From the NCBI RefSeq assembly GCF_016722765.1, contig NZ_JAEQND010000002.1:409323-473322 (forward strand): a stretch of DNA of 64,000 nucleotides, written 5' to 3'. This DNA is from Ramlibacter alkalitolerans. GTDB lineage: Bacteria; Pseudomonadota; Gammaproteobacteria; Burkholderiales; Burkholderiaceae_C. Numbering within the stretch: the stretch's first letter is position 1; every line of letters begins with the position of its first letter. Made by a program: the position numbers and the translations under genes. This document shows, one piece after another, positions 38,578 through 46,962 of this stretch. The notes under the pieces are model-generated. The model was not told the DNA's origin and did not search any database. It worked only from the letters and a program-made list of their open reading frames with translations.

Positions 38578-39617
38578 TCCGCGTCCTCGTCGTCGACGAT
38601 TCCGCGGTGATGCGGGCCTTCCTCGGCCGCGTGGTCGCCTCGCAGCCGGACATGGAGCTGCTGGGCGCCTCGCCCGATCCGCTGCTGGCGATCGACCGCA
38701 TCCGGCGCACGCCGCCGGACGTGATCACGCTGGACGTCGAGATGCCGCGCATGAACGGCCTCGATTTCCTGCGCAACCTGATGATGGTGCGACCGCTGCC
38801 GGTCATCATGATCTCGTCGCTCACGCGCGAGGGCGCCGAGACCACGATGAAGGCGCTGGAACTCGGCGCGGTGGACTTCATCCCCAAGCCGGCCAGCTAC
38901 GACCAGCTCGAACAGAACGCGCAGGAGATCGCGGACAAGATCCGCGCGGCGGCCGGTGCGCGCGTGAGCCGGCGGCGGCCGGTGCTGGCGCAGCCGGCGC
39001 TGAAGTCGCGGCCGGCACCGCTGCTGCATGCGGCGCCGCCTGCGGCACAGCACCGCGTGATCGCCATCGGCGCCTCCACCGGCGGGGTGGAGGCGCTGCG
39101 CGACGTGCTGACGCACCTGCCCTCGGCGATGCCGCCGATCGTGATCGCGCAGCACATGCCCCCGGGCTTCACGGAAACCTTCGCCAAGCGGCTCGACACG
39201 CTGTGCCGCATCCACGTCAAGCAGGCCGGGGACGGCGAGCCGGTGCACGGCGGCGTCGCCTACATCGCCCCCGGCGGGCGGCACCTGGTGGTGGTGCGGC
39301 GCGGCAGCGGCTATTCCCTGCGCGTGACGGACGACCCGCCGGTCAACCGGCACCGTCCTTCGGTGGACACGCTGTTCCGCTCGATCGCCAAGGCGGCGGG
39401 TCCGCAGGCGCTGGGCGTGATGCTCACCGGCATGGGGGGCGACGGCGCCGAGGCGATGCTGGAGATGCGCCGCGCCGGCGCCTACAACATCGCGCAGGAC
39501 GAAGCGAGCTGCGTCGTGTTCGGCATGCCGCGGCAGGCGATCGCGGCCGGCGGCGTCAACGAGATCGCCTCGCTGCCCGACATCGCCGGCCGGCTCGAAG
39601 CCCTCGCGGCCGGCTGA
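38574..39617 (+). CDS. cheB: Protein-glutamate methylesterase CheB
   Basis: 347 residues, start overlapping the cheD stop by four bases. Receiver domain with VVDDSAVMR and Asp54 in ITLDVEMPRMNG, then a linker and the esterase domain with the catalytic triad Ser168 (IGASTGG), His194 (AQHMPPG) and Asp290 (TGMGGDGAEAM). Removes receptor methyl groups and closes the adaptation loop with CheR. Last gene of the chemosensory operon. Confidence 0.95.
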   Translation: MIRVLVVDDSAVMRAFLGRVVASQPDMELLGASPDPLLAIDRIRRTPPDVITLDVEMPRMNGLDFLRNLMMVRPLPVIMISSLTREGAETTMKALELGAVDFIPKPASYDQLEQNAQEIADKIRAAAGARVSRRRPVLAQPALKSRPAPLLHAAPPAAQHRVIAIGASTGGVEALRDVLTHLPSAMPPIVIAQHMPPGFTETFAKRLDTLCRIHVKQAGDGEPVHGGVAYIAPGGRHLVVVRRGSGYSLRVTDDPPVNRHRPSVDTLFRSIAKAAGPQALGVMLTGMGGDGAEAMLEMRRAGAYNIAQDEASCVVFGMPRQAIAAGGVNEIASLPDIAGRLEALAAG

Positions 39618-39678
39618 CGTTCCTCCACCTGGGGGAGGTCCGCCTTTCCCGCCGGGGTCCTTCATGCGTTGATGGGGC

Positions 39679-42132
39679 GTGGACACGCCTGCCGCCGCGC
39701 AACCCGGTTCCGCCCTCGCGCCCCTGCTGCTCGGGGTGGTGCTGGGCGCTGCCCTGCAGTTGCGCCAGCCGCGGCTGTGGCCGCTGGCGTGGTACGTGGC
39801 GGGGGCGGCCCTCGCGTGCGCGCTGCTGGTGATCGTGCTGCGCTCCCGGGTTCGGGGCGCACTGCGCACCTTCGCCCTGCTGCTGCTGGCCACGGTGCTG
39901 TGCGCCGGCACGACCGGCTGGCGTGCCGCCTCCTTCCTGGAAACCCGGCTCGATCCCGCGCTGGAAGGCGCGGACCTGCAGGTGACGGGCATCGTCGCCG
40001 CCATGCCGCATCGCAGCGAGGCCGGCCTGCGCCTGCGCTTCGAACCCGGGTCGGCGCAGCACGAGGGCCGCGCCGTCGCGCTGCCGCCGCAGGTCATGGT
40101 GGGTTGGTATGTGGGGGGTGAGGGCGGGGGCGAGGGTCTGGCCGCCGCGGACCGGCTCCCCGGCGACGTGCGCCCCGGCGAGCGCTGGCAATGGACGGTG
40201 CGCCTGAAGGCGCCGCACGGCAACGTCAACCCGCAGGGCTTCGACTACGAGCTGTGGTTGTGGGAGCAGGGCATCCAGGCCACGGGCTACGTGCGCGCGG
40301 GGCCGCGCGATCCGCCGCCGCGGCGCCTCGCCGCGACCTGGGCGCACCCGGTGGAACGGGCGCGGCATGCGGTGCGGGCTGCGATCTACGCGCAGGTGAG
40401 CGATCCACGGCTCGCCGGCGTGCTCGCGGCGCTGGTGGTCGGCGACCAGGGGGCGATCGAACGCGCCGACTGGGACGTGTTCCGCGCCACAGGGGTCGCC
40501 CATCTGATGAGCATATCCGGCCTGCACGTCACCATGTTCGCCTGGGCCGCGGCGGCGCTGGTGGGGCGCCTGTGGCGGCGCAGCCGGCGCCTGTGCCTGG
40601 CCTGGCCGGCGCAGCATGCGGGGCTGGCGGGCGGCATCCTGCTGGCCGCCGGCTACGCGCTCTTCAGCGGCTGGGGCGTGCCGGCGCAGCGCACGGTGTT
40701 CATGCTCGCGGCGGTGGGGCTGCTGCGCCTGGCCGCCCGCGCCTGGCCCTGGCCGCACGTCTGGCTGCTGGCGTGCGCCACCGTCGTCGCCATCGACCCC
40801 TGGGCGCTGACGCAGGCCGGCTTCTGGCTCAGCTTCGTGGCCGTGGGCGTCCTGTTCGCGAGCGGGCCGGCGTCCGCTGCGCCGGCGCAGGACGAGCGGC
40901 GCGGCCGCGTCGCCCGGCTGCTGCGGGCGATCGCGTCCCTGGCGCGCGAGCAATGGGTGGTGACGCTCGCCCTGGCGCCGCTCTCGCTGCTGCTTTTCGG
41001 CCAGGTGTCGCTGGTCGGCCTGCTGGCCAACCTGGTCGCCATCCCCTGGGTCACGCTGGTGGTGACGCCGCTCGGCCTGGCCGGCGTGCTGGCCGCGCCG
41101 CTGTGGAACCTGGCGGCGCAGGCGCTGGACCTGCTCGGCGCGGTGCTGCGCGTGCTGGCGCAACTGCCTTTCGCCACCTGGTCGGCGCCCGCCCCGCCGC
41201 TGTGGGCCGGCGCGGCCGCGGTGCTGGGCGGACTGCTGCTCGCCGCGCGCGCCGCACCGGCGCTGCGCCTGCTCGGTGTGCCGCTGATGCTGCCGGTGCT
41301 GCTATGGCAGGCACCGCGCCCACCCGCCGGCGAATTCGAACTGCTGGCAGCCGACGTCGGCCAGGGCAACGCCGTGCTCGTGCGCACCGCGACGCACACG
41401 CTGGTCTACGACGCCGGCCCGGGCTACAGCCGCGAGAGCGATGCCGGCCAGCGGGTGCTGGTGCCGCTGCTGCGTGCCGGCGGCGAGACGGTGGACCTGG
41501 TCGTTCTCAGCCATCGGGACAGCGACCACACCGGCGGTGCGACCGCGGTCCTGCGCATGCAGCCCGGCGCGCGCCTTCTCAGCTCGCTGGAAGAGGGCCA
41601 CCCGCTGCAGGCGATCCGCCCTTCCACCCGTTGCAGCGCCGGCCAGCACTGGGACTGGGACGGAGTGCGCTTCCAGGTCCTCCATCCGGCGGCCGAAGAC
41701 TACGAGGGCCGCGGGAAGCCCAACGCGCTCAGCTGCGTGCTGCGGATCGACGCCGGCCATGCCAGCGCACTGCTGGCCGGCGACATCGAGCAGCCGCAGG
41801 AAACTGCGCTGCTCGCGCGCGGCGCGCCGCTCGCCGCCGACGTCTTGCTGGTGCCGCACCATGGCAGCCGCACTTCCTCCAGCGACGGCTTCCTGGATGC
41901 GGTGCATCCCTGGGCGGCCGTGGTGCAGGCGGGCTACCGCAACCGCTTCGGCCACCCGGCACCGGCCGTGCAGCATCGCTACCAGGAACGGGGCATCGTC
42001 CTGGCGCTGTCGCCTCGCTGCGGTGCGGCGCGCTGGGATTCGCGCATAGCGCGGGTGCTGCGCTGCGAGCGCCGCGAGGCGCCGCACTACTGGCATCACG
42101 ACGCGGCGCGCTCCGACACGGGCGAGCAGTGA
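39679..42132 (+). CDS. comEC: ComEC/Rec2 DNA-uptake channel protein
   Basis: 817 residues from GTG 39679. Inner-membrane channel for import of single-stranded DNA in natural transformation. N-terminal DUF4131 region, the Competence domain (GVAHLMSISGLHVTMFAWA is the core signature at about 270-290), about ten membrane helices, and a C-terminal MBL domain (AADVGQGNAVLVRTATHTL; LSHRDSDHTGGATAVL; VPHHGSRTSSSDGFL). All three expected domains are present, so the gene looks intact. No other competence gene is in the window. Confidence 0.93.
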   Translation: MDTPAAAQPGSALAPLLLGVVLGAALQLRQPRLWPLAWYVAGAALACALLVIVLRSRVRGALRTFALLLLATVLCAGTTGWRAASFLETRLDPALEGADLQVTGIVAAMPHRSEAGLRLRFEPGSAQHEGRAVALPPQVMVGWYVGGEGGGEGLAAADRLPGDVRPGERWQWTVRLKAPHGNVNPQGFDYELWLWEQGIQATGYVRAGPRDPPPRRLAATWAHPVERARHAVRAAIYAQVSDPRLAGVLAALVVGDQGAIERADWDVFRATGVAHLMSISGLHVTMFAWAAAALVGRLWRRSRRLCLAWPAQHAGLAGGILLAAGYALFSGWGVPAQRTVFMLAAVGLLRLAARAWPWPHVWLLACATVVAIDPWALTQAGFWLSFVAVGVLFASGPASAAPAQDERRGRVARLLRAIASLAREQWVVTLALAPLSLLLFGQVSLVGLLANLVAIPWVTLVVTPLGLAGVLAAPLWNLAAQALDLLGAVLRVLAQLPFATWSAPAPPLWAGAAAVLGGLLLAARAAPALRLLGVPLMLPVLLWQAPRPPAGEFELLAADVGQGNAVLVRTATHTLVYDAGPGYSRESDAGQRVLVPLLRAGGETVDLVVLSHRDSDHTGGATAVLRMQPGARLLSSLEEGHPLQAIRPSTRCSAGQHWDWDGVRFQVLHPAAEDYEGRGKPNALSCVLRIDAGHASALLAGDIEQPQETALLARGAPLAADVLLVPHHGSRTSSSDGFLDAVHPWAAVVQAGYRNRFGHPAPAVQHRYQERGIVLALSPRCGAARWDSRIARVLRCERREAPHYWHHDAARSDTGEQ

Positions 42133-42200
42133 ATCCAGGCCGCGCGCGGCCCAGCCATGGCCGGGAAGTTGCTATCCTGTCTGCCGGAGAACGCGCACCC

Positions 42201-43700
42201 ATGCAGAAATTCGACGAGATGTTCGCCCAGCTGCCCCAGGACGGTGCGCTCCAGGTGCAGTCGCAGTCCATGGGCGGCATGTCGCAGCTGCAGGTGCAGG
42301 GCGTGCGCGACCATTACCGCACCTACGCCGAGTGGCTCGGTCGCCAGCCGCAGGAGATGATGCGCTCGCGCCGCGACGAAGCCGAGATGATCTTCCGCCG
42401 GGTGGGCATCACCTTCGCGGTGTACGGCGCCAAGGACGAGGACGGCTCCGGCACCGAGCGGCTGATCCCCTTCGACCTGATCCCGCGCATCATCCCCGCC
42501 GCCGAATGGCGGCTGATGGAAAAGGGGCTGGTGCAGCGCGTCACCGCGCTGAACCGCTTCATCCACGACGTGTACCACGGGCAGGAGATCGTCAAGGCCG
42601 GCATCGTGCCGGAGCAGCAGATCACCGCCAACGCGCAGTTCCGCCGCGAGATGATGGGCGTGAACGTGCCGAACGACATCTACTCGCACATCGCCGGCAT
42701 CGACATCGTGCGCGCGCCGCGCCCGGGCGGCCAGGAAGCCGAGTACTACGTGCTGGAAGACAACCTGCGCGTGCCCAGCGGCGTGAGCTACATGCTGGAA
42801 GACCGCAAGATGATGATGCGGCTCTTCCCCGACCTGTTCAGCGCATACCGGGTGGCGCCGGTCATGCACTACCCGGACCTGCTGCTCGAGACGCTGCGCG
42901 CCTCCGCGCCGGCCACCACCGACGACCCGACGGTCGTGGTGCTCACGCCCGGCATGTACAACAGCGCCTACTTCGAGCACGCGTTCCTCGCGCAGCAGAT
43001 GGGCGTGGAACTGGTGGAGGGGCAGGACCTGTTCGTCAAGGACAGCTTCGTCTACATGCGCACCACGCGCGGCCCCAAGCGGGTCGACGTGATCTACCGG
43101 CGCGTCGACGACGACTTCCTCGATCCGCTCGCGTTCCGGCCGACCTCCACGCTCGGCTGCGCCGGGCTGCTGAAGGTCTACCAGGCCGGCAACGTGACGC
43201 TGTGCAACGCCATCGGCACCGGCGTGGCCGACGACAAGTCGATCTATCCCTTCGTGCCGAAGATGATCGAGTTCTACCTCGGGGAAAAGCCGATCCTGTC
43301 GAACGTGCCCACGCACATGTGCCGCAACCCCGAGGACCTCGCGTACGTGCTCGCGAACCTGAAGGACCTCGTGGTGAAGGAAGTCCACGGCGCCGGCGGC
43401 TACGGCATGCTGGTCGGCCCCGCGGCCAGCAAGGCCGAGATCGAGGAATTCCGCAGGGTGCTGCAGGCCCGGCCCGAAGGCTACATCGCGCAGCCCACGC
43501 TTTCGCTTTCCAGCTGCCCGACCTTCGTCGAGCAGGGCATCGCGCCGCGCCACATCGACCTGCGGCCCTTCGTGCTCTCGGGCAAGGATGTGCAGATGGT
43601 GCCCGGCGGCCTGACGCGCGTGGCGCTGAAGGAGGGCTCGCTGGTCGTCAACTCCTCGCAGGGCGGCGGCACGAAGGACACCTGGATCCTCGAAGTCTAG
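42201..43700 (+). CDS. Circularly permuted type 2 ATP-grasp protein (unfused)
   Basis: 499 residues preceded by CGGAGAA. Cytoplasmic. Recognised by GITFAVYGAKDEDGSGTER, LEDNLRVPSGVSYMLEDR, TPGMYNSAYFEHAFLAQQMG, CNAIGTGVADDKSIYPFVP, VVKEVHGAGGYGMLVGP and QMVPGGLTRVALKEGSLVVN. Presumed to ligate a carboxylate to an amine with ATP; no member's product is established to my knowledge. The alpha-E gene follows 19 bases later. The fused paralogue is at 20079-22703. The canonical motifs are kept here. Confidence 0.9.
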   Translation: MQKFDEMFAQLPQDGALQVQSQSMGGMSQLQVQGVRDHYRTYAEWLGRQPQEMMRSRRDEAEMIFRRVGITFAVYGAKDEDGSGTERLIPFDLIPRIIPAAEWRLMEKGLVQRVTALNRFIHDVYHGQEIVKAGIVPEQQITANAQFRREMMGVNVPNDIYSHIAGIDIVRAPRPGGQEAEYYVLEDNLRVPSGVSYMLEDRKMMMRLFPDLFSAYRVAPVMHYPDLLLETLRASAPATTDDPTVVVLTPGMYNSAYFEHAFLAQQMGVELVEGQDLFVKDSFVYMRTTRGPKRVDVIYRRVDDDFLDPLAFRPTSTLGCAGLLKVYQAGNVTLCNAIGTGVADDKSIYPFVPKMIEFYLGEKPILSNVPTHMCRNPEDLAYVLANLKDLVVKEVHGAGGYGMLVGPAASKAEIEEFRRVLQARPEGYIAQPTLSLSSCPTFVEQGIAPRHIDLRPFVLSGKDVQMVPGGLTRVALKEGSLVVNSSQGGGTKDTWILEV

Positions 43701-43719
43701 ACCCGGAGAAAACAAGCAC

Positions 43720-44673
43720 ATGCTGTCGCGGACCGCCGACCACCTGTTCTGGATGGCGCGCTACACGGAGCGGGCGGAGAACACCGCGCGCATGCTGGAC
43801 GTCAACTACCAGACCTCCCTGCTGCCGCAGTCCGCCGCGGTGTCCAAGGTCGGCTGGCAAGGCATGCTGTCCATCAGCGAGCTGATGCCGGCCTACCAGG
43901 CCAAGCACGGCGAGGTCGAGCCGCAGCGGGTGATGCAGTTCATGGTGAAGGACGAGAGCAATCCCTCGTCCATCCTGTCCTGCCTGCGGGCGGCGCGCGA
44001 GAACGCCCGCGCCGTGCGCGGCTCGCTCACCACCGAAGCGTGGGAAACGCAGAACCAGACCTGGCTGGAGCTCAATCGCATGCTGCGCATGGGCGACTTC
44101 GAGCGCGATCCCGGCCAGTTCTTCGAATGGGTCAAGTTCCGCTCGCACCTCTCGCGCGGCGTGACGGTCGGCACCATGCTGATGGACGAGGCGCTGTACT
44201 TCATGCGCCTGGGCACCTTCCTGGAGCGGGCCGACAACACGGCGCGCCTGGTCGACGTGAAGTTCCATGCCGTGCAGAGCGACTTCTTCGGCGCCGCCAG
44301 CGAGAAGGACCAGGAGTACGACTTCTACCACTGGAGCTCGATCCTGCGCAGCGTCTCCGGCTTCGAGATCTACCGCAAGGTGTACCGCGACGTGATCAAG
44401 CCGGAGCGCGTCGCCGACCTGCTGATCCTGCGCGCCGACATGCCGCGTTCGCTGCACGCCAGCATGAACGAGGTGGTGCACAACCTCGCGATGGTCTCCA
44501 GCGAGCAGTCCACCGAAACGCAGCGCCGCGCCGGGCGGCTGCGCGCGGAACTGCAGTACGGCGACATCGACGAGATCCTCGCCACCGGCCTGCACGCCTT
44601 CCTCACGCAGTTCCTCGACCGCGTCAACGACCTCGGCGGCCGCATCAGCCGCGACTTCCTGATCCCTGCCTGA
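43720..44673 (+). CDS. Alpha-E domain protein
   Basis: 317 residues, all-helical. Opens with the family signature RTADHLFWMARYTERAENTARML, followed by repeated helices and a second signature LGTFLERADNTARLVDVKF. It has no known catalytic motif and is always found beside circularly permuted ATP-grasp proteins. Encoded 19 bases after that partner with AGAAAA in the gap. In the first locus the same module is fused to the C terminus of ATP-grasp. Confidence 0.9.
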   Translation: MLSRTADHLFWMARYTERAENTARMLDVNYQTSLLPQSAAVSKVGWQGMLSISELMPAYQAKHGEVEPQRVMQFMVKDESNPSSILSCLRAARENARAVRGSLTTEAWETQNQTWLELNRMLRMGDFERDPGQFFEWVKFRSHLSRGVTVGTMLMDEALYFMRLGTFLERADNTARLVDVKFHAVQSDFFGAASEKDQEYDFYHWSSILRSVSGFEIYRKVYRDVIKPERVADLLILRADMPRSLHASMNEVVHNLAMVSSEQSTETQRRAGRLRAELQYGDIDEILATGLHAFLTQFLDRVNDLGGRISRDFLIPA

Positions 44674-44681
44674 GGGCCGCT

Positions 44682-45059
44682 TCAGCCGGCCGCGCGCAAC
44701 CAGGCCAGCGCCGCCTGCTCGCTGCCGAACACCCGCACGTTGGTGCCGTTGCGCCGCGCCGCCTTCTCGCTGATGCGGGTGATGCGTTCCGGCCGCGTCA
44801 GCGAGGCGACCTTGCGCAGGTGGGCCAGGCTCAGCGCGGCCTCCAGCCCGATGCGGAACTGCTGCTCCGGAGTGAACACGGTCTCCACTTCACGCAGGTC
44901 GACCAGCAGCTTCTCGAAGGCCCACTCGCCGCTGTCGACGCCGAGCAGGTGGATCATCGACAGCACCTGCTCGTACGACGGGTGCCCGGCCACCGCCACG
45001 CGGGCGTGGTCGGCCTCGTGGGCGACGTGGAGGTCGAAGTTGGTGACCGTTTCCTGCAT
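44682..45059 (-). CDS. STAS/SpoIIAA-like protein
   Basis: 125 residues from ATG 45059. Single domain with a beta-alpha-beta pattern: DLHVAHEADHARVAVAGHPS, FEKLLVDLREVETVFTPEQ, and a C-terminal AAR/VRVFGSEQAALAWL segment, the shape of SpoIIAA-like/STAS proteins found in proteobacteria. The serine normally phosphorylated in anti-sigma antagonists is not evident. It ends eight bases from the convergent alpha-E gene. Confidence 0.65.
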   Translation of the reverse strand: MQETVTNFDLHVAHEADHARVAVAGHPSYEQVLSMIHLLGVDSGEWAFEKLLVDLREVETVFTPEQQFRIGLEAALSLAHLRKVASLTRPERITRISEKAARRNGTNVRVFGSEQAALAWLRAAG

Positions 45060-45191
45060 GGCAACTTGAATTTGCCAGACGGCGGGCAACGCCTGTGCGG
45101 CGAATGTCACGCCGCACGTGCAGGCGAAGGTGTGTTACCGAAGTAACCCGCAGCGCGTGACGTGCACCACGCGGGGAACCGTCTTGTCGGA

Positions 45192-45812
45192 TCAGCCTTG
45201 CAGGGCGGCGAGGCTGCGTCCGAGGTTCTCGCGCGCCCGGTGCTCCAGCGCGTCGTGGAAGGCGGGCGTGAGGTAGATGCGCGGCCGCTCGAGGAAGGAT
45301 TCCAGCACCTGTGCGCGGCGGGCGCGGAACTCCGGCCCGGGCACGTGGGCGTACTCGGCCCGGATCTGGTCTTCGTAGTCGTCGAAGCGCGCCGGCGCCG
45401 CGCCCAGGATGGCCAGGTCGATGTCCAGCAGCAGGCGCGTGTCGGCGTCGTCGCTCTCGGCGTGGCCGCGGGTCGCCAGCACGAGCGCCTGCACACGCTG
45501 CGCCACGTCCTCGCCGCAGCCCGCGGCCAGGATGCTGCGCCAGGCCCATTGGGCGCTGCGTTCCTCGTTGTCGCCGCAGCGCGGATCGTAGATGGCGTCG
45601 TGGAACCACAGGGCCAGTTCGACTTCCGCCGGGTGCGGCGCGAGCGAGGCGGCAGCCTGCAGGTGGGCGAGGCAGGCGCGCAGGTGCTGCAGCGTGTGGT
45701 AGTGGCGATGCGGCTCGCTGTAGGCGGCGACCAGCTGGTTGTACAGGCCGTTGGGCACCGGGTCGGCGCCGAGCTCCCGCCAGAGCCGCTGCCAGGAAGC
45801 GTTGCTGATCAT
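45192..45812 (-). CDS. HD-domain metal-dependent phosphohydrolase
   Basis: 206 residues. HRHYHTLQHL (about 35-44) and the HD motif WFHDAIYDPR (His71-Asp72) with a later DIDLAILG aspartate are the signature of the small HD phosphohydrolase family once mislabelled as an NMDA-receptor-like protein. Substrate unknown. It lies 22 bases downstream of the MltB stop on the same strand and may be its operon neighbour. Confidence 0.85.
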   Translation of the reverse strand: MISNASWQRLWRELGADPVPNGLYNQLVAAYSEPHRHYHTLQHLRACLAHLQAAASLAPHPAEVELALWFHDAIYDPRCGDNEERSAQWAWRSILAAGCGEDVAQRVQALVLATRGHAESDDADTRLLLDIDLAILGAAPARFDDYEDQIRAEYAHVPGPEFRARRAQVLESFLERPRIYLTPAFHDALEHRARENLGRSLAALQG

Positions 45813-45834
45813 CGGGAGGGCCTGGGCGTGCCGC

Positions 45835-46962
45835 TCACGGGTTGCTGGCGCTCTGCTGGCGCGTGTAGGCCTGCCTGACTTCGCGGCCCAGTTCGATCAC
45901 GGCCATCGCGTAGTAGCTGGACCAGTTGTAGCGCGTGATGGCGTAGAAGTTCTCGGTGCCCGCCACGTAGGTGGGCGCATCGCCGCCGTTCTGCAGCTCG
46001 ATCAGCGCCAGCGGACCCTTGTGCTCCAGGGCCGGGCCTTCCAGCACGGCGCCCTTGGCCTGGAAGCTGGCGACGCTGAAGGTGGGCAGGATGTCCGGCG
46101 CGAGCAGGGCATCGAGGTCCAGCTTCTCCGGGTCGAAGCTGACCGGGTAGTGCGTCGGCATGCCGGTGATCCAGCCGTAGCCCTTGAAGTAGTTGGCCAC
46201 CGAGGCGATCACGTCGTCGGGGCTGGCGGCGAGGTCCACCTTCTTGTCGCCGTCGTAGTCCACGCCCCAGCGCGCCAGGCTGCTCGGCATGAACTGCGGC
46301 ATGCCCCAGGCGCCGGCATAGCTGCCGCGCGGCGTCAGGGGACTGGTCTTCTCCGTGTAGTGGAAGGCCAGGAACTGCTCCAGTTCGCCGCGGAAATACT
46401 GGGCCCGTTCGGCCGCGCGCGGATGGCTGTCGGGGAAGTCGAAAGCGAGCGTGGCGAGCGCGTCGAGGATGCGGAAGTCCCCCATCTGCTGGCCGTAGAT
46501 CGTCTCCACGCCGACGATGCCGACGATGATTTCCGCCGGCACGCCGTATTGCGTCTCCACGGCGTCCAGCGTGCGGCGGTGCTCCTCCCAGAAGCGCACG
46601 CCGGCGCGGATGCGCACCGGGTCGATGAAGCGGCTGCGGTACAGCGCCCAGTTCTTCGCCGTGGTGGCCGGCGCCGGCTGCATCAGGCGCGACACCACGG
46701 CCAGGTTCTGCGCCTGTCCCAGCATGCGCCGCGCCCAGGCCGGGTCGATGTTGCGGCGCTCCGCCAGTTCGTCGGCGAAGCGCATGGCCTCCTCGCGTTC
46801 GGCATAGGCCGGGCCGCTGCGCTGGGGCGGCGCTTTCACGCGCTGGGCGGCACGGCCCTTGCCGGCCGCGACCAGTTCGTCGCCGCCTGGCTGCGGCACC
46901 TGCGCCGGCACGGCCAGCGGCAGCAGCAGGAAGAGGGTGCAGGCAAGGCGAAGGAGGGACAT
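45835..46962 (-). CDS. mltB: Lytic murein transglycosylase B (MltB)
   Basis: 375 residues. A signal peptide with a hydrophobic LFLLLPLAVPA core exports it; no lipobox cysteine is seen after it, so it may be a soluble form. The MltB signature includes the catalytic glutamate in GIVGVETIYGQQ (Glu153), GAWGMPQFMPSSLARWGVDYDGDK and ENFYAITRYNWSSYY near the C terminus. Cuts the glycan strand of peptidoglycan. Its start overlaps the TgpA stop by one base (TGATG). Confidence 0.92.
   Translation of the reverse strand: MSLLRLACTLFLLLPLAVPAQVPQPGGDELVAAGKGRAAQRVKAPPQRSGPAYAEREEAMRFADELAERRNIDPAWARRMLGQAQNLAVVSRLMQPAPATTAKNWALYRSRFIDPVRIRAGVRFWEEHRRTLDAVETQYGVPAEIIVGIVGVETIYGQQMGDFRILDALATLAFDFPDSHPRAAERAQYFRGELEQFLAFHYTEKTSPLTPRGSYAGAWGMPQFMPSSLARWGVDYDGDKKVDLAASPDDVIASVANYFKGYGWITGMPTHYPVSFDPEKLDLDALLAPDILPTFSVASFQAKGAVLEGPALEHKGPLALIELQNGGDAPTYVAGTENFYAITRYNWSSYYAMAVIELGREVRQAYTRQQSASNP

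Noticed and set aside
39623..39639. Stem CCTCC/GGAGG after cheB
   Set aside because: Short stem with no T run; it may be a translation-related hairpin at most. Not called as a terminator.
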